From contig CAYWSX010000004.1 of the NCBI GenBank assembly GCA_964461115.1, forward strand, positions 1 through 64,000: a stretch of DNA of 64,000 bases, written 5' to 3'. Below, piece by piece: positions 1 to 8,431 of this stretch. The notes below the pieces were generated by a model, which was not told the origin of the DNA, searched no databases, and worked only from the letters and a program-made list of their open reading frames with translations. The translations under genes were made by a program, and so were the position numbers. The stretch comes from RGIG2134 sp964461115. Lineage in GTDB: Bacteria; Cyanobacteriota; Vampirovibrionia; Gastranaerophilales; Gastranaerophilaceae. Positions within the stretch are counted from its first letter, which is position 1. Every line of letters starts with the position of its first letter.

Positions 1-576
1 AGCTATCTATCCGAAGGAGAGAATGTGCTATTAAATCTCTTAATAAATAAAAAAGGGTGTCTTCCTAATGATATACAAGCATTGGCGAATAGTTTTGCAA
101 ATAAAACTATAAATTTTGAAGGAAAATGCAAATTGTTCAACTATATCCAAAGACTGTCGCAAAGAATGGAATACTATAAAAATGCCGATAATCTTAGTAG
201 ATTAAAATATGGTGTGAAATCTAAACTTACTGAGTTTCCTGACGATATAGACAGCGCGAATACACTTAAAGAGATATTAGCCTTTTCTTTAAACAAGACC
301 GATTTACCTTCAGTAGGTGTAACAGCGCACGCGCCGGGTAAAAACATATTCAATGCAATTATGAACATACAACATGATGCAGGAAAACTGAAATTAGCAG
401 ATAAGGCACTCACGGCAGAACAAAAATTAATTGCAGAATCAATATCACCAAACGCCTCACAAGACCCTAAACACTTCTGTTCTGAAGTATTCAGCACTCT
501 TATGAGCGGAGGAAAACCGGATAAGGAAGTTATGGACTTGTACAATGAGTTTGGCGGTATAATTCCGACTTTATAA
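1..576 (+). CDS. 3' part of an unknown protein (5' end outside window)
   Basis: The frame is open from base 1 to the TAA at 574-576 with no upstream stop, so this is probably the C-terminal part of a longer gene. A GTG at 25 preceded by AAGGAGA could also be a genuine start, giving 183 residues; the window cannot decide between the two. The product is soluble-looking, mostly helical by composition, with no signal peptide or membrane segment. It shows no catalytic motif I recognise. It converges on the flagellar cluster and ends just before that cluster's terminator. Function unknown; that it is coding is likely because the frame is long and its antisense shadow is shorter. Confidence 0.6.
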   Translation, partial: SYLSEGENVLLNLLINKKGCLPNDIQALANSFANKTINFEGKCKLFNYIQRLSQRMEYYKNADNLSRLKYGVKSKLTEFPDDIDSANTLKEILAFSLNKTDLPSVGVTAHAPGKNIFNAIMNIQHDAGKLKLADKALTAEQKLIAESISPNASQDPKHFCSEVFSTLMSGGKPDKEVMDLYNEFGGIIPTL

Positions 577-586
577 AATTTTTCGC

Positions 587-609
587 AAAAAAAAAGAGCA
601 TAAATGCCC
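587..609 (-). terminator. Rho-independent terminator of the flagellar cluster
   Basis: On the minus strand a GGGCAT/ATGCTC hairpin (596-609, one mismatch, 2-nt loop) is followed directly by nine T (587-595). It lies 34 bases beyond the flgL stop, so it should end the whole flagellar transcript. The strand and the T-run are seen directly; termination is inferred. Confidence 0.7.
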
Positions 610-642
610 TTAAAAATGGTAAGTTTTAGGTAATTAAATCTT

Positions 643-1545
643 TTAAATGTAGTTTAACAGCGAAGGCTGGAGGGACATTGAGCTTATTTGCATAGAAGCC
701 TGCAATGCGTATTGCTGATAAACAAGGTTGCTGTACGCCTCTGCCGTATCTATATCTTGAATTTTTGATCGGTCACCCTTCAAAAGGGTAGCACTATCTA
801 ACAACGAAGTTTCGCACATATCAGCTTTTTGTGCCAATGTACCGAATTTCGTACGAATATTTGTCACTGATTCAATATTTGTTTTAGTTTCGTTCAAACA
901 TTCTCGAATTGTATCAAAATCAATTGGAACCCCTGCGGCTTCATCGCCGAGAGCTGTTTGGAGTTTTTCAATCGAATCAAATGCAGACCGGAAGATATTA
1001 TCACCCGGTTCATTAAGCGTCAGATAGGAACCTTCACCCACTTCGATACTTCTTGTTTCGCCGTTGCCGCCGTATGCAGACACATTACCGTCAGCGTCTT
1101 GTGTATATGCAGGTGTGCCCGTATTCGAGCCCGAGAAGATATATCTGCCGTCGTATTGAGTATTGGCGAGGTCGACAAGCGACTGTTTTATCGATGCGAC
1201 TTCGTTTTTAATCCCTTGAATCGTCTCAGGTGTATTGTATTCGTTTGAAGCGAGGTTATTAAGTTCGCTTACACGCTGAAGTTTGTCAGCAACTATTTTT
1301 AAAACCCCGTCTTGAGTTGAATATTCGCCTTGAGCTACAGTTACGTTTTTCTGATAAGCGCCCATTTTTCCGAGCGTCTCATTGAAGCCCAAAATCTTTC
1401 CCGCCGCGGACGGGTCGTCATAAATGTTGTTGATTTTCTTGCCTGTCATAGCCTGAATCTGCAAGTCGTTAAATTTATTTTGATTAGCGTTTATTTGTGA
1501 TAAAACACTGTTCTGCATTGCCATTGAAGAAACTCTGGTAATCAT
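643..1545 (-). CDS. flgL: Flagellar hook-filament junction protein FlgL (HAP3)
   Basis: A 300-residue flagellin-like protein that forms the second junction layer between hook and filament. It is exported by the flagellar type III apparatus and so has no signal peptide. The N-terminal D0/D1 region has the typical opening MITRVSSMAM, the motif TGKKINNIYDDPSAAGKI near residues 34-51, and YDGRYIFSGSNT near 131-142. The C-terminal helix ends in a flagellin-like QYALQASMQI. The length matches the family. It is the last gene of the flagellar cluster, 9 bases after flgK, and is followed by a T-run terminator. No flagellin gene is present in the window, so the filament gene lies elsewhere. Confidence 0.93.
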   Translation of the reverse strand: MITRVSSMAMQNSVLSQINANQNKFNDLQIQAMTGKKINNIYDDPSAAGKILGFNETLGKMGAYQKNVTVAQGEYSTQDGVLKIVADKLQRVSELNNLASNEYNTPETIQGIKNEVASIKQSLVDLANTQYDGRYIFSGSNTGTPAYTQDADGNVSAYGGNGETRSIEVGEGSYLTLNEPGDNIFRSAFDSIEKLQTALGDEAAGVPIDFDTIRECLNETKTNIESVTNIRTKFGTLAQKADMCETSLLDSATLLKGDRSKIQDIDTAEAYSNLVYQQYALQASMQISSMSLQPSLLNYI

Positions 1546-1554
1546 TTTTAATCC

Positions 1555-3108
1555 TTATCTTCCTAAATTCACCATAACCTGCATTATTTCGTTGCAAGTT
1601 GAAAATATTCTCGACGAAGCCTCAAACGCACGTTGATATTTAATCATGTCCATTAGCTCTTCGTTAAGATTCACTCCGCCTTCGGAGTAGTATTTTGAGC
1701 TTGTTTGATCTACTACGTTTGCCTGTGCTTTTGCCTTAGTAGTTAACTCAGAAGCCTGCAGACCCACTTGCGTAACTAAGCTTTTCAAGAATCCGCCCAT
1801 TGTTGTTCCACCTGTATCAGCAAAATTTGCGTTTTGAAGCGCAATGATTTCTTTCAAATTGTCTGAATTGCCGATTGCCTTCAAATCATCTGCTGTTGCA
1901 GGAATTTTCACTCTGGCAGTTGCAATCTGATTAGGATCGTCCAAAACTGCCTGATTTACCTTAATCTTTCCGTCTGCATCAGTAACAAATATCGGCTCAT
2001 TAACATCCGGAGGAGTAGGTACAACCAAAACCTTTTTGCCATCAGCATCCAAGCCCATATGAGCAGCAGCCGAGTTTCCGTCGTTGAATTGCTGAATTTT
2101 ATTTACATTGTCGGTAAAAGTTTTTGCCAATGCTTGTATTTGGTCGAGAACCTTTTGGAAGGTCACGCCATCAGCAGTATTTGAGCCTGCGGTTAAGACA
2201 CCTTTTAACTGCCCTCCGTCAATCTTAGAGAAAATATCATCAATCTTGACTTTTGGGGGATTATCCATTGAAACCAGCTGAACCGTTGAAGGATTATCAG
2301 CATTTCCGGAATCTATTATCTGCAGTTGAGCAACCTGTTCTCCGCCACTGACCATAGTCATTCCTGCAATGTCAATATTCATTGTTCCGTTTGCGTTTTC
2401 GGTTGCTGTAAAATCTACAAGAGACGAAAGTTCATTTAAAATAGAATTCCGCTCATTAATAATATTATTTGGAACAGAACCGCCTGTGGAAGTTTTAACT
2501 ATCGAATCGTTCAATTCCGCAAGCTGTTTAAGTTTCGAGTTGATATCCTGCGTAATCAGCCCTGCTTCACTGTTCTTTATACTGGAAGCGTTCCCTGTTG
2601 TACCGACAAGCTGAGAGCGTTTATCTGTAATGCTTTTCGACACTTCATTAAACTTATCCGCAACCTGTTGTGCCGCGTTTACGTAATTTATACGCAGAAC
2701 TGAATCGCTCGGATTTGCAGAAAGCTGCTGTGCTGCAGTATAAAAATTTGTAAAAGATGAAGTCAGACCTTTATCACCTAATTCGTTCATAATATTTGCA
2801 AGATCATTTGCTCCGCCCAGCATGCTGTTTATTTTCTCAAACTGAGCATTTTGGTCATTCATATAATTAAAAAGCATCTGGTTGCTGTATTGCCCTATAT
2901 TACTGATAGCAACACCTCCGCCTGTATATATTTTAATCCCGCTTGAAGATGAATAAGGCGTATAGCCCTGCATTTCAATCTGGTCGACACGCTGTTTTAA
3001 ATACCCTGCCGTGTTCATATTGGCAACGTTATTTGAAACCACGTTAAGTGCGATTTGGTTTACGTTAAGCGCCTGTTGGGCTATATTCATACTTGCGTTT
3101 ATCGACAT
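1555..3108 (-). CDS. flgK: Flagellar hook-associated protein FlgK (HAP1)
   Basis: A 517-residue first junction protein between hook and filament. The N-terminal rod/hook motif is clear: ALNVVSNNVANMNTAGYLKQ at about residues 19-38, the ANNxANxNTxG signature of axial proteins. The C-terminus has the partner motif EELMDMIKYQRAFEASSRI near 485-503, which forms the D0 coiled coil. The middle is a variable domain with several short repeats of polar residues. It is flanked by flgN (its chaperone) and flgL, the standard order. No signal peptide is present, as expected for a flagellar T3SS substrate. It lies 19 bases from flgN and is clearly co-transcribed. Confidence 0.94.
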   Translation of the reverse strand: MSINASMNIAQQALNVNQIALNVVSNNVANMNTAGYLKQRVDQIEMQGYTPYSSSSGIKIYTGGGVAISNIGQYSNQMLFNYMNDQNAQFEKINSMLGGANDLANIMNELGDKGLTSSFTNFYTAAQQLSANPSDSVLRINYVNAAQQVADKFNEVSKSITDKRSQLVGTTGNASSIKNSEAGLITQDINSKLKQLAELNDSIVKTSTGGSVPNNIINERNSILNELSSLVDFTATENANGTMNIDIAGMTMVSGGEQVAQLQIIDSGNADNPSTVQLVSMDNPPKVKIDDIFSKIDGGQLKGVLTAGSNTADGVTFQKVLDQIQALAKTFTDNVNKIQQFNDGNSAAAHMGLDADGKKVLVVPTPPDVNEPIFVTDADGKIKVNQAVLDDPNQIATARVKIPATADDLKAIGNSDNLKEIIALQNANFADTGGTTMGGFLKSLVTQVGLQASELTTKAKAQANVVDQTSSKYYSEGGVNLNEELMDMIKYQRAFEASSRIFSTCNEIMQVMVNLGR

Positions 3109-3127
3109 TTTTTACCTTTCGTACTTT

Positions 3128-3625
3128 CTAAACTTCTTCTACTACTGATGAAATTTGTCCGATTTCAGTTGTAATATTCTTGCCTGAGCGGTCATAATCA
3201 CCTGCGATTGATGCTGAATTTGTTATCATATTCAACGTTTTTGTAACTAATTTCATACCGTGATGAAGTAATTCTTTTATAATTCTTTCTGTTTGAGCAA
3301 TTTCTGCCAAAAGTGAGTTAATTTTGTCTTTTGATTGGCTCAACTCATCTGCAAGTTCCGGGCTGAATCCTCTTGCAAGGCTTATCATTTCAGACATGTT
3401 CAAATTGGAGTTTCCGCTCAACTTAGCAATGGTTCTGCGGTGATTAACCGCTGATTTTATCGCTTCAATACAAGTCAAAATTTTGTCATCAACTTCAAGA
3501 AGAGACGGAACGTTATTCGACACAAGTGCCAGTCTTTTGTCCTCAAACAAAGACTTCAAACCCTTGTAAAGTTCGATTTCTTCATTTATTAAGTTTTTTA
3601 GTTCCTCTAAGTTTCCCAAGTCCAT
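3128..3625 (-). CDS. flgN: FlgN-like export chaperone for FlgK/FlgL
   Basis: A 165-residue, almost entirely helical protein of FlgN family size. The N-terminal helix begins LEELKNLINEEIELYKGL, followed by LALVSNNVPSLLEVDDKIL around 33-51, which is the usual FlgN pattern of two long helices carrying an L..D..I turn. FlgN proteins bind the C-termini of FlgK and FlgL in the cytoplasm and deliver them to the export gate. The position immediately upstream of flgK supports the call more strongly than the sequence, because the family is poorly conserved. The gene lies 19 bases before flgK and 21 bases after the 91-aa unknown. Confidence 0.8.
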   Translation of the reverse strand: MDLGNLEELKNLINEEIELYKGLKSLFEDKRLALVSNNVPSLLEVDDKILTCIEAIKSAVNHRRTIAKLSGNSNLNMSEMISLARGFSPELADELSQSKDKINSLLAEIAQTERIIKELLHHGMKLVTKTLNMITNSASIAGDYDRSGKNITTEIGQISSVVEEV

Positions 3626-3646
3626 TTTTATTTCCGTCTTTATCGT

Positions 3647-3922
3647 TTATGCCGAGTAGTCTATCAATACGCTTCTGCCGTATTTTAATCCGTATTTTAT
3701 GTCCTCGTCGCTCAACCCGTGCTCGCCTACCGAGTCTGCGTATTGTTTGATTTCATCTGTGTTGATATCTTTCAAGAATGTGTCTTCTTTAATATCCAAG
3801 CCTGCTTCAAGTTCCTGAGGTGCTTGCTCTTCCGGCTTTATCGGATTGGTTTTAAAAGCTTGTTGTGCGTTAAAAAACCTTACTGCGTTTATACTATTGT
3901 TTCCCTCTACTGCCCCTAACAT
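3647..3922 (-). CDS. Small flagellar-cluster protein of unknown function (FlgM position)
   Basis: A 91-residue acidic protein between the rod-binding flgJ and flgN, 9 and 21 bases from its neighbours and so part of the same transcript. Anti-sigma factor FlgM often occupies this place next to flgN, and the length fits FlgM. I do not see the usual FlgM C-terminal pattern (a basic helix followed by an I..G.Y..D..KIA motif). Instead the C-terminus reads LSDEDIKYGLKYGRSVLIDYSA-like, with the core GLKYGRSVL. It has no signal peptide and no cysteines. It could be a diverged FlgM, a rod or hook accessory protein, or a chaperone; I do not assign one. Confidence 0.75.
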   Translation of the reverse strand: MLGAVEGNNSINAVRFFNAQQAFKTNPIKPEEQAPQELEAGLDIKEDTFLKDINTDEIKQYADSVGEHGLSDEDIKYGLKYGRSVLIDYSA

Positions 3923-3931
3923 TGATGCTCC

Positions 3932-4264
3932 TTAATCTGTTGTATATTTTTCCATCTGTTCGTAAATTTGTTTTGCAAACCCAAAAGTTGTGTGCGGATT
4001 TTGTGACATTTGGCGCCCCATTTCACCATGTATAAATGATTTAAAGTTTTGCATATATTTCCCTTGCTCGAAAACTCCACCCTCGTTATCCACAGTTTTA
4101 TCCATCATGCTAAGCATTTTAGTGATGAAAATTGACTCAAATTCTTGCGATACCTTTTTCAACTGCGCTTTTTCGCTGCCTGATTTTTTAATGGCGTTTA
4201 CCATCTGTGTTTCAGGGTTTATAGCGTCTTGCATCTGCATATTATTTATATTAGGTGTAATCAT
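3932..4264 (-). CDS. flgJ: Rod-binding protein, FlgJ N-terminal domain only
   Basis: A 110-residue protein matching the rod-binding (Rod_bind) domain. The diagnostic stretch is SQEFESIFITKMLSMM near residues 39-54, with later FGFAKQIYEQM. In proteobacterial FlgJ this domain is fused to a C-terminal peptidoglycan hydrolase; here the hydrolase is absent. A separate SLT-type transglycosylase is encoded at the head of the same cluster (8431-9030), which probably provides the missing activity. The rod-binding domain caps and assembles the rod in the periplasm. There is no signal peptide, consistent with flagellar T3SS export. It is placed directly after flgI, the usual order. Confidence 0.9.
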   Translation of the reverse strand: MITPNINNMQMQDAINPETQMVNAIKKSGSEKAQLKKVSQEFESIFITKMLSMMDKTVDNEGGVFEQGKYMQNFKSFIHGEMGRQMSQNPHTTFGFAKQIYEQMEKYTTD

Positions 4265-4280
4265 TTTTGTTTTAAGTTCC

Positions 4281-5396
4281 TTATATGATCTCGATTTCCG
4301 CCTGAAGTGAACCGCATTCCTTGAGTGCCTGCAAAATTGAAATCAAGTCAACAGGTGTAACACCAATTGTGTTAAGTGCTTTGACAAGGTCATTCAATGT
4401 TGAATTGCGCGGAATTTCTATTAAACTTCCGGGCGTTTTTTGAATATCAATTGTGCTGTTAGAAAACCCAACCGTCGACCCCGCACTGAAAGATTCAGGC
4501 TGCGACACCATGTTGTTTGTTGAAATTGAAACAGTTATGTTACCGTGCGCAACCGCCGCAGGCATAAGTTTTACCTGGCTTCCAATTACAACGGTTCCCG
4601 TTCTCTCATTGATAATAACTTTTGCACGCTCGCTCGCCGGAGCGATTTCGATATTTTCAATTATAGATAAAAACGCAACTCTGTCATTTTGGAATTTAGC
4701 AGGAATTTGAATCTCTACACTGCTTCCGTCAACTGCTTTGGCGTCAGAAACAGTTCTTGTGACTTCTTGTGCAATTCTTGCAATAAGCGTATAGTCCGCT
4801 TTATTTAAAGTAAGTGTAAGCGATGTGTCATCACCGATTTGAGAGAAAATATCACGCTCGACGATACCGCCGTTAGGCACTCTGCCTGTTGTTGTGATTG
4901 TGGTACGTTTTGAAGTACCGCTTGCGCTTGCATTTACGCCGCCTACTGAAACAGGTCCCTGGGCAACTGCTACTGTTTCACCGTTAGGCGCTCTCAATTG
5001 AGTTTGAACAAGAACCCCGCCTTCCAAGCTCTTTGCATCTGCCATAGTTGAGACAACTACGTCGATTTTGTCACCATTTTTTGAAAACGGAGGAACTGTC
5101 GCTGTGATAATTACAGCAGCTGTTGAACCTTTTTGGATATAGTTTGCTTGGTCAATAACGGTGCCGAGGTTTTGAAGCATTCTTTGGTTTGTAATCTGTG
5201 TTGAACGAGAGTTGTCACCTGTCCCGGGAAGACCAACTACAACACCGTAGCCGACGAGTTGGTTGTCACGAATGCCTTTGACGTGAGTAACGTCTTTTAT
5301 TCTTACCATGACAGGCGCGGCGGATACGCAAGTTGAAGCAGGAGCAATAAAGCTAGCTATCATCAATATTATCAGTAATTTTTTAATTAATTTCAT
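4281..5396 (-). CDS. flgI: Flagellar P-ring protein FlgI
   Basis: A 371-residue periplasmic protein that forms the P-ring around the rod in the peptidoglycan layer. The N-terminus is a Sec signal peptide (KKLLIILMIASF, cleavage probably after SAA near residue 27). The mature part begins with RIKDVTHVKGIRDNQLVGYG and GLPGTGD, the strongest family signature. Later NERTGTVVIG and the C-terminal LNDLVKALNTIGVTPVDLI stretch also match FlgI. The length is normal. Together with flgH it shows an outer-membrane (diderm) flagellum. It needs the FlgA chaperone encoded two genes upstream. Confidence 0.95.
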   Translation of the reverse strand: MKLIKKLLIILMIASFIAPASTCVSAAPVMVRIKDVTHVKGIRDNQLVGYGVVVGLPGTGDNSRSTQITNQRMLQNLGTVIDQANYIQKGSTAAVIITATVPPFSKNGDKIDVVVSTMADAKSLEGGVLVQTQLRAPNGETVAVAQGPVSVGGVNASASGTSKRTTITTTGRVPNGGIVERDIFSQIGDDTSLTLTLNKADYTLIARIAQEVTRTVSDAKAVDGSSVEIQIPAKFQNDRVAFLSIIENIEIAPASERAKVIINERTGTVVIGSQVKLMPAAVAHGNITVSISTNNMVSQPESFSAGSTVGFSNSTIDIQKTPGSLIEIPRNSTLNDLVKALNTIGVTPVDLISILQALKECGSLQAEIEII

Positions 5397-5422
5397 TATT
5401 CTCTCCCCAATTGAGATTTTTA

Positions 5423-6052
5423 TTAGAACAAGTATCTGATTACTCTGTTTATGATACCTTCGTTGTTGATTCTTGAAGCTGAACCTTTTCCGTTCATTGC
5501 AAATTGCAGATTGGCAACGTTTGCCGAACGTATAAAGCCCTGTTCGTTAATAAAGCGAGGATCAACAATACCGCTCACGAGCAAATCCACTCTTTCACTT
5601 GCGTTCACTATTGTCTTCTTACCTTGAACCATAAGGTTTCCGTTAGGAAGAAGCTGAACAACCTGAACTGTTACGTTGTTTTGAAAGCCCATTGTTCTTG
5701 TGTTTTTAGAAGTAGAAGTAACCTTGTTTCCGCCTCCAAATTGGTTCCATTCTTTACTTATAGGCTTGCCTGGTATAAATGTATTCAAAAGAGAGCTGAA
5801 ATTGTCCTTCGTCATCGATGTTCTGTCTGACTCATAAGCAAGGTTATCAACCGTTTTAACGTTTTCATCCAAAATAATTGTAACTACATCACCTACGCTT
5901 CTCGCTCTGACCGAACCGTAAAGTGATTTAGGTTCTGCAGTGTAAGACTGCATTGCCGACATTGTAAAAAGCGACTCAGCATGAGCCATCGAAGCCCCTA
6001 CTGTAAGAACTGCCGCCATTGCTATTAAATTTTTTCTTCCTAAAACTTTCAT
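5423..6052 (-). CDS. flgH: Flagellar L-ring protein FlgH, apparently not lipidated
   Basis: A 209-residue L-ring component that forms the outer-membrane bushing of the rod. Family motifs are SLYGSVRARSVGDVVTIILDE near residues 43-63 and, towards the end, the GKKTIVNASERV and VDPRFI stretches (SGIVDPRFI is typical of FlgH). The N-terminus carries a signal peptide (KNLIAMAAVLTVGASMAHAES) that looks like a signal peptidase I site (AHA-ES). No lipobox cysteine follows it and I see no cysteine in the whole protein, although FlgH is normally a lipoprotein. It lies between flgA and flgI with short gaps (24 and 26 bases), in the standard order. Confidence 0.93.
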   Translation of the reverse strand: MKVLGRKNLIAMAAVLTVGASMAHAESLFTMSAMQSYTAEPKSLYGSVRARSVGDVVTIILDENVKTVDNLAYESDRTSMTKDNFSSLLNTFIPGKPISKEWNQFGGGNKVTSTSKNTRTMGFQNNVTVQVVQLLPNGNLMVQGKKTIVNASERVDLLVSGIVDPRFINEQGFIRSANVANLQFAMNGKGSASRINNEGIINRVIRYLF

Positions 6053-6076
6053 ATTTCCTCTGCCCGTTTTAATATT

Positions 6077-6793
6077 CTAAATATTTACTTTAACCAAGTT
6101 TCTATCAACTATTTCTCCGTAATAAACTTTTTTGTTGTCACTGTTTTTTACTGCGACCATATCCCCTTTTGAACCTGTCTGCATAGCTTTGCCTTTTACA
6201 GATACAGACAAATCGCTCGTAGAATTAAAAATCACCGTAACAATATCATCTTTTTGAACATCCGCTCTGACTTTCGCAAACCTTTTGTCTATCGGCTGTC
6301 CCGGACGATACAACTTCGCCGCTACAAGATCATTTGATAGCCAGTTTGTACCGACCAGATTGTGATGATTGCCGTCGACTTCAACCTTTTTAAGAACCAC
6401 ATTAGCCGCGTTGATGGATTGCCCCATTCCGATTTCTCTTGCTGCAACCAAGGCTGGTTTGTAAGCCGTCACGTCAAGAGGAACCCCAAAAGAACGTATC
6501 AATCTGCCGCCTACATAAACTCGTAAAGGCTTGATACATCTTTTTGAATAACCCGCACCTTCAATTTGAACAACTTGCATTGAAAATCTGCCGTCAGGAA
6601 GCTCCAGCTTAGAAAAAGGAACCGAAATCACTTTAACATCAATGTCAGAAAAGCCCTGCGCAGTTAAATCTCTTTTTACCGCAGCAACAACTTCGCTCTT
6701 AACAAAATCAGCGCTCAATTCTTGAGCAATCGCAGATTTAGCGCTGAAAGCCAAGGTTAAAAGTATTAATGCTGATGTTAAAAATTTATTCAT
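6077..6793 (-). CDS. flgA: Flagellar P-ring assembly chaperone FlgA
   Basis: A 238-residue periplasmic chaperone for FlgI. A Sec signal peptide is visible (FLTSALILLTLAFSAKSAIA). The C-terminal half is the SAF/FlgA domain: AAREIGMGQSINAANV around residues 122-137, then DDIVTVIFNSTSDLSVSVKGKAM, and the closing motif KVYYGEIVDRNLVKV. The length is slightly above the usual 220. It is 8 bases downstream of flgG and 24 bases before flgH, so translation is closely linked. FlgA needs to reach the periplasm before FlgI, which agrees with its place upstream of flgI. Confidence 0.92.
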   Translation of the reverse strand: MNKFLTSALILLTLAFSAKSAIAQELSADFVKSEVVAAVKRDLTAQGFSDIDVKVISVPFSKLELPDGRFSMQVVQIEGAGYSKRCIKPLRVYVGGRLIRSFGVPLDVTAYKPALVAAREIGMGQSINAANVVLKKVEVDGNHHNLVGTNWLSNDLVAAKLYRPGQPIDKRFAKVRADVQKDDIVTVIFNSTSDLSVSVKGKAMQTGSKGDMVAVKNSDNKKVYYGEIVDRNLVKVNI

Positions 6794-6801
6794 TTATTTC
6801 C

Positions 6802-7587
6802 TTAAACTATTTGGTTAGTTTGTCTTAAAATATCACTTGAAGTGTTGATAACTTTAGAGTTTGACTCGAAAGCACGCTCCGCTTTAATAAGGTTAATCAA
6901 TTCGTCAACAATCTGAACGTTTGAACCTTCAAGGTAGTTTTGCTGCAAAAGCCCTATGCCCTGTTGTCCCGGTGTTGACTGGATAGGCGTACCGGAGCCT
7001 GAAGTTTCAACAAACAAGTTGTGTCCGACCGACAAAAGCCCCGCGGGGTTTTGAAACTTAACCAACTGAAGCTGCCCTACCTGAGTTTGCTGTGGATCAT
7101 TCCCGATTTTCACCGCGACGTTACCGTCAGGAGTGATACTTATTTCAGTTGCGTCCAAAGGAATTTGGATTGAAGGCTGAACCAAAAGTCCGTCCGTTGT
7201 ACAAAGCTGCCCTTGGGCGTCTGTTTTAAATGAGCCGTCTCTGGTGTACGCGATTGTACCGTCTTCTCTTGTAATTTGGAAGAAACCTTCACCTTGGATT
7301 GCGATATCAAGCGGGCGCCCCGTGGATTCCATAATCCCTTGTGTATGGATTCGGTTTGTCGCAGAGGTCATAACACCAAGTCCAACCTGAACACCAACAG
7401 GCTGAAATGTCCCTTGGTTCATCATAGCACCAGGAGTTCTCGCAGTTTGTGACAACAAATCCTGGAATTCCGTACGAACCTTCTTAAATCCCGTAGTATT
7501 TACGTTTGCGATGTTGTTTGCAATAACGTCCAAATTATTTTGCTGTGCTAACATACCAGTCGCTGCTGTTGTTAGTGATCTTAACAT
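6802..7587 (-). CDS. flgG: Flagellar distal rod protein FlgG
   Basis: A 261-residue distal rod protein, the normal FlgG size. The N-terminus is MLRSLTTAATGMLAQQNNLD followed by VIANNIANVNTTGFKKVRTE, and the middle contains AIQGEGFFQI and YTRDGSF. The C-terminus VQIVDELINLIKAERAFESNSKVI is nearly textbook FlgG. It is followed by flgA, 8 bases away. It is distinguished from its neighbour flgF by the exact 261-residue length and by these FlgG-specific terminal motifs. Confidence 0.95.
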   Translation of the reverse strand: MLRSLTTAATGMLAQQNNLDVIANNIANVNTTGFKKVRTEFQDLLSQTARTPGAMMNQGTFQPVGVQVGLGVMTSATNRIHTQGIMESTGRPLDIAIQGEGFFQITREDGTIAYTRDGSFKTDAQGQLCTTDGLLVQPSIQIPLDATEISITPDGNVAVKIGNDPQQTQVGQLQLVKFQNPAGLLSVGHNLFVETSGSGTPIQSTPGQQGIGLLQQNYLEGSNVQIVDELINLIKAERAFESNSKVINTSSDILRQTNQIV

Positions 7588-7615
7588 CTTTTTATCTCCT
7601 CCAAGTAATTATTTG

Positions 7616-8431
7616 TTAGAATTTTGCTCTTCCGACATTTATGGCTGTCGACACCATTGATGATTCTTCCTTCATAAACTTTGACAGCGTTTCATATCCT
7701 CTCGAAACGTTTATCATGCCTATCATTTCGTTTACAAGGCTTGTATTGGAAGTTTCAATCGCCCCTTGCTGAAGTGAAAATTTTTCAGCTTTTATTTCAG
7801 GATTATACTGAGGGTCTTCGGGCTTGAATTTTGAATGCCCGTTCCACTGCATATTTTCTTTATCCTGAAAATCAAATATACCAAGGGTTTGAAGCACAAC
7901 TTTATTGTTTTCATGGTTGATTTCAATTTGCCCGCGCTCCGTGATATTTACGTCTTTCAAGCTTCTCATTTGAAGTTCATTCAAGTTTATTCTTATCGGC
8001 TGGTTATTTGAATCAAGAACGTTATCACCCTCTTCAGTAACAAGAAGATTGCGGTTGTTAAGCATAAATGAACCGTTTCTGGTGTATGAAACTTCACCGT
8101 TAGCCGCGCGAATTTTAAAGAAGCCGTCACCTTGAATCGCAACATCCATAGGGTTGTCAGTTCTAACCAGATTTCCTTGCGAAAACTCATGCACTAGCTT
8201 TTGAACACCTGAGCCCATAGAAACTTCACCAACCTGCTCAACATTTCTGTATTTAGGGTTTTGAGTTCTGTCCGTTTGCTCAACCATATTATTATATAGA
8301 TTTTTGAATACGAGAGCCGTTCTTTTATAGCCTGTTGTGTTGACATTCGCGATGTTGTTCGCAATAACATCGTTTTGGTCTATATAGCTCATCATGCCTT
8401 TAGCAGCAGCGTACATTCCGTTTGTAATCAT
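7616..8431 (-). CDS. flgF: Flagellar proximal rod/hook-basal body protein FlgF
   Basis: A 271-residue FlgF/FlgG-type rod protein. It starts MITNGMYAAAKGMMSYIDQN and carries VIANNIANVNTTGYKRTA, AIQGDGFFKI, and a C-terminal VNEMIGMINVSRGYETLSKFM helix. The paralogue next to it is the better FlgG match, so this is assigned FlgF by elimination and order. Its ATG overlaps the stop of the SLT gene by one base (TAATG), with an AGGAGG ribosome site inside the SLT reading frame, a sign of translational coupling. Confidence 0.88.
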   Translation of the reverse strand: MITNGMYAAAKGMMSYIDQNDVIANNIANVNTTGYKRTALVFKNLYNNMVEQTDRTQNPKYRNVEQVGEVSMGSGVQKLVHEFSQGNLVRTDNPMDVAIQGDGFFKIRAANGEVSYTRNGSFMLNNRNLLVTEEGDNVLDSNNQPIRINLNELQMRSLKDVNITERGQIEINHENNKVVLQTLGIFDFQDKENMQWNGHSKFKPEDPQYNPEIKAEKFSLQQGAIETSNTSLVNEMIGMINVSRGYETLSKFMKEESSMVSTAINVGRAKF

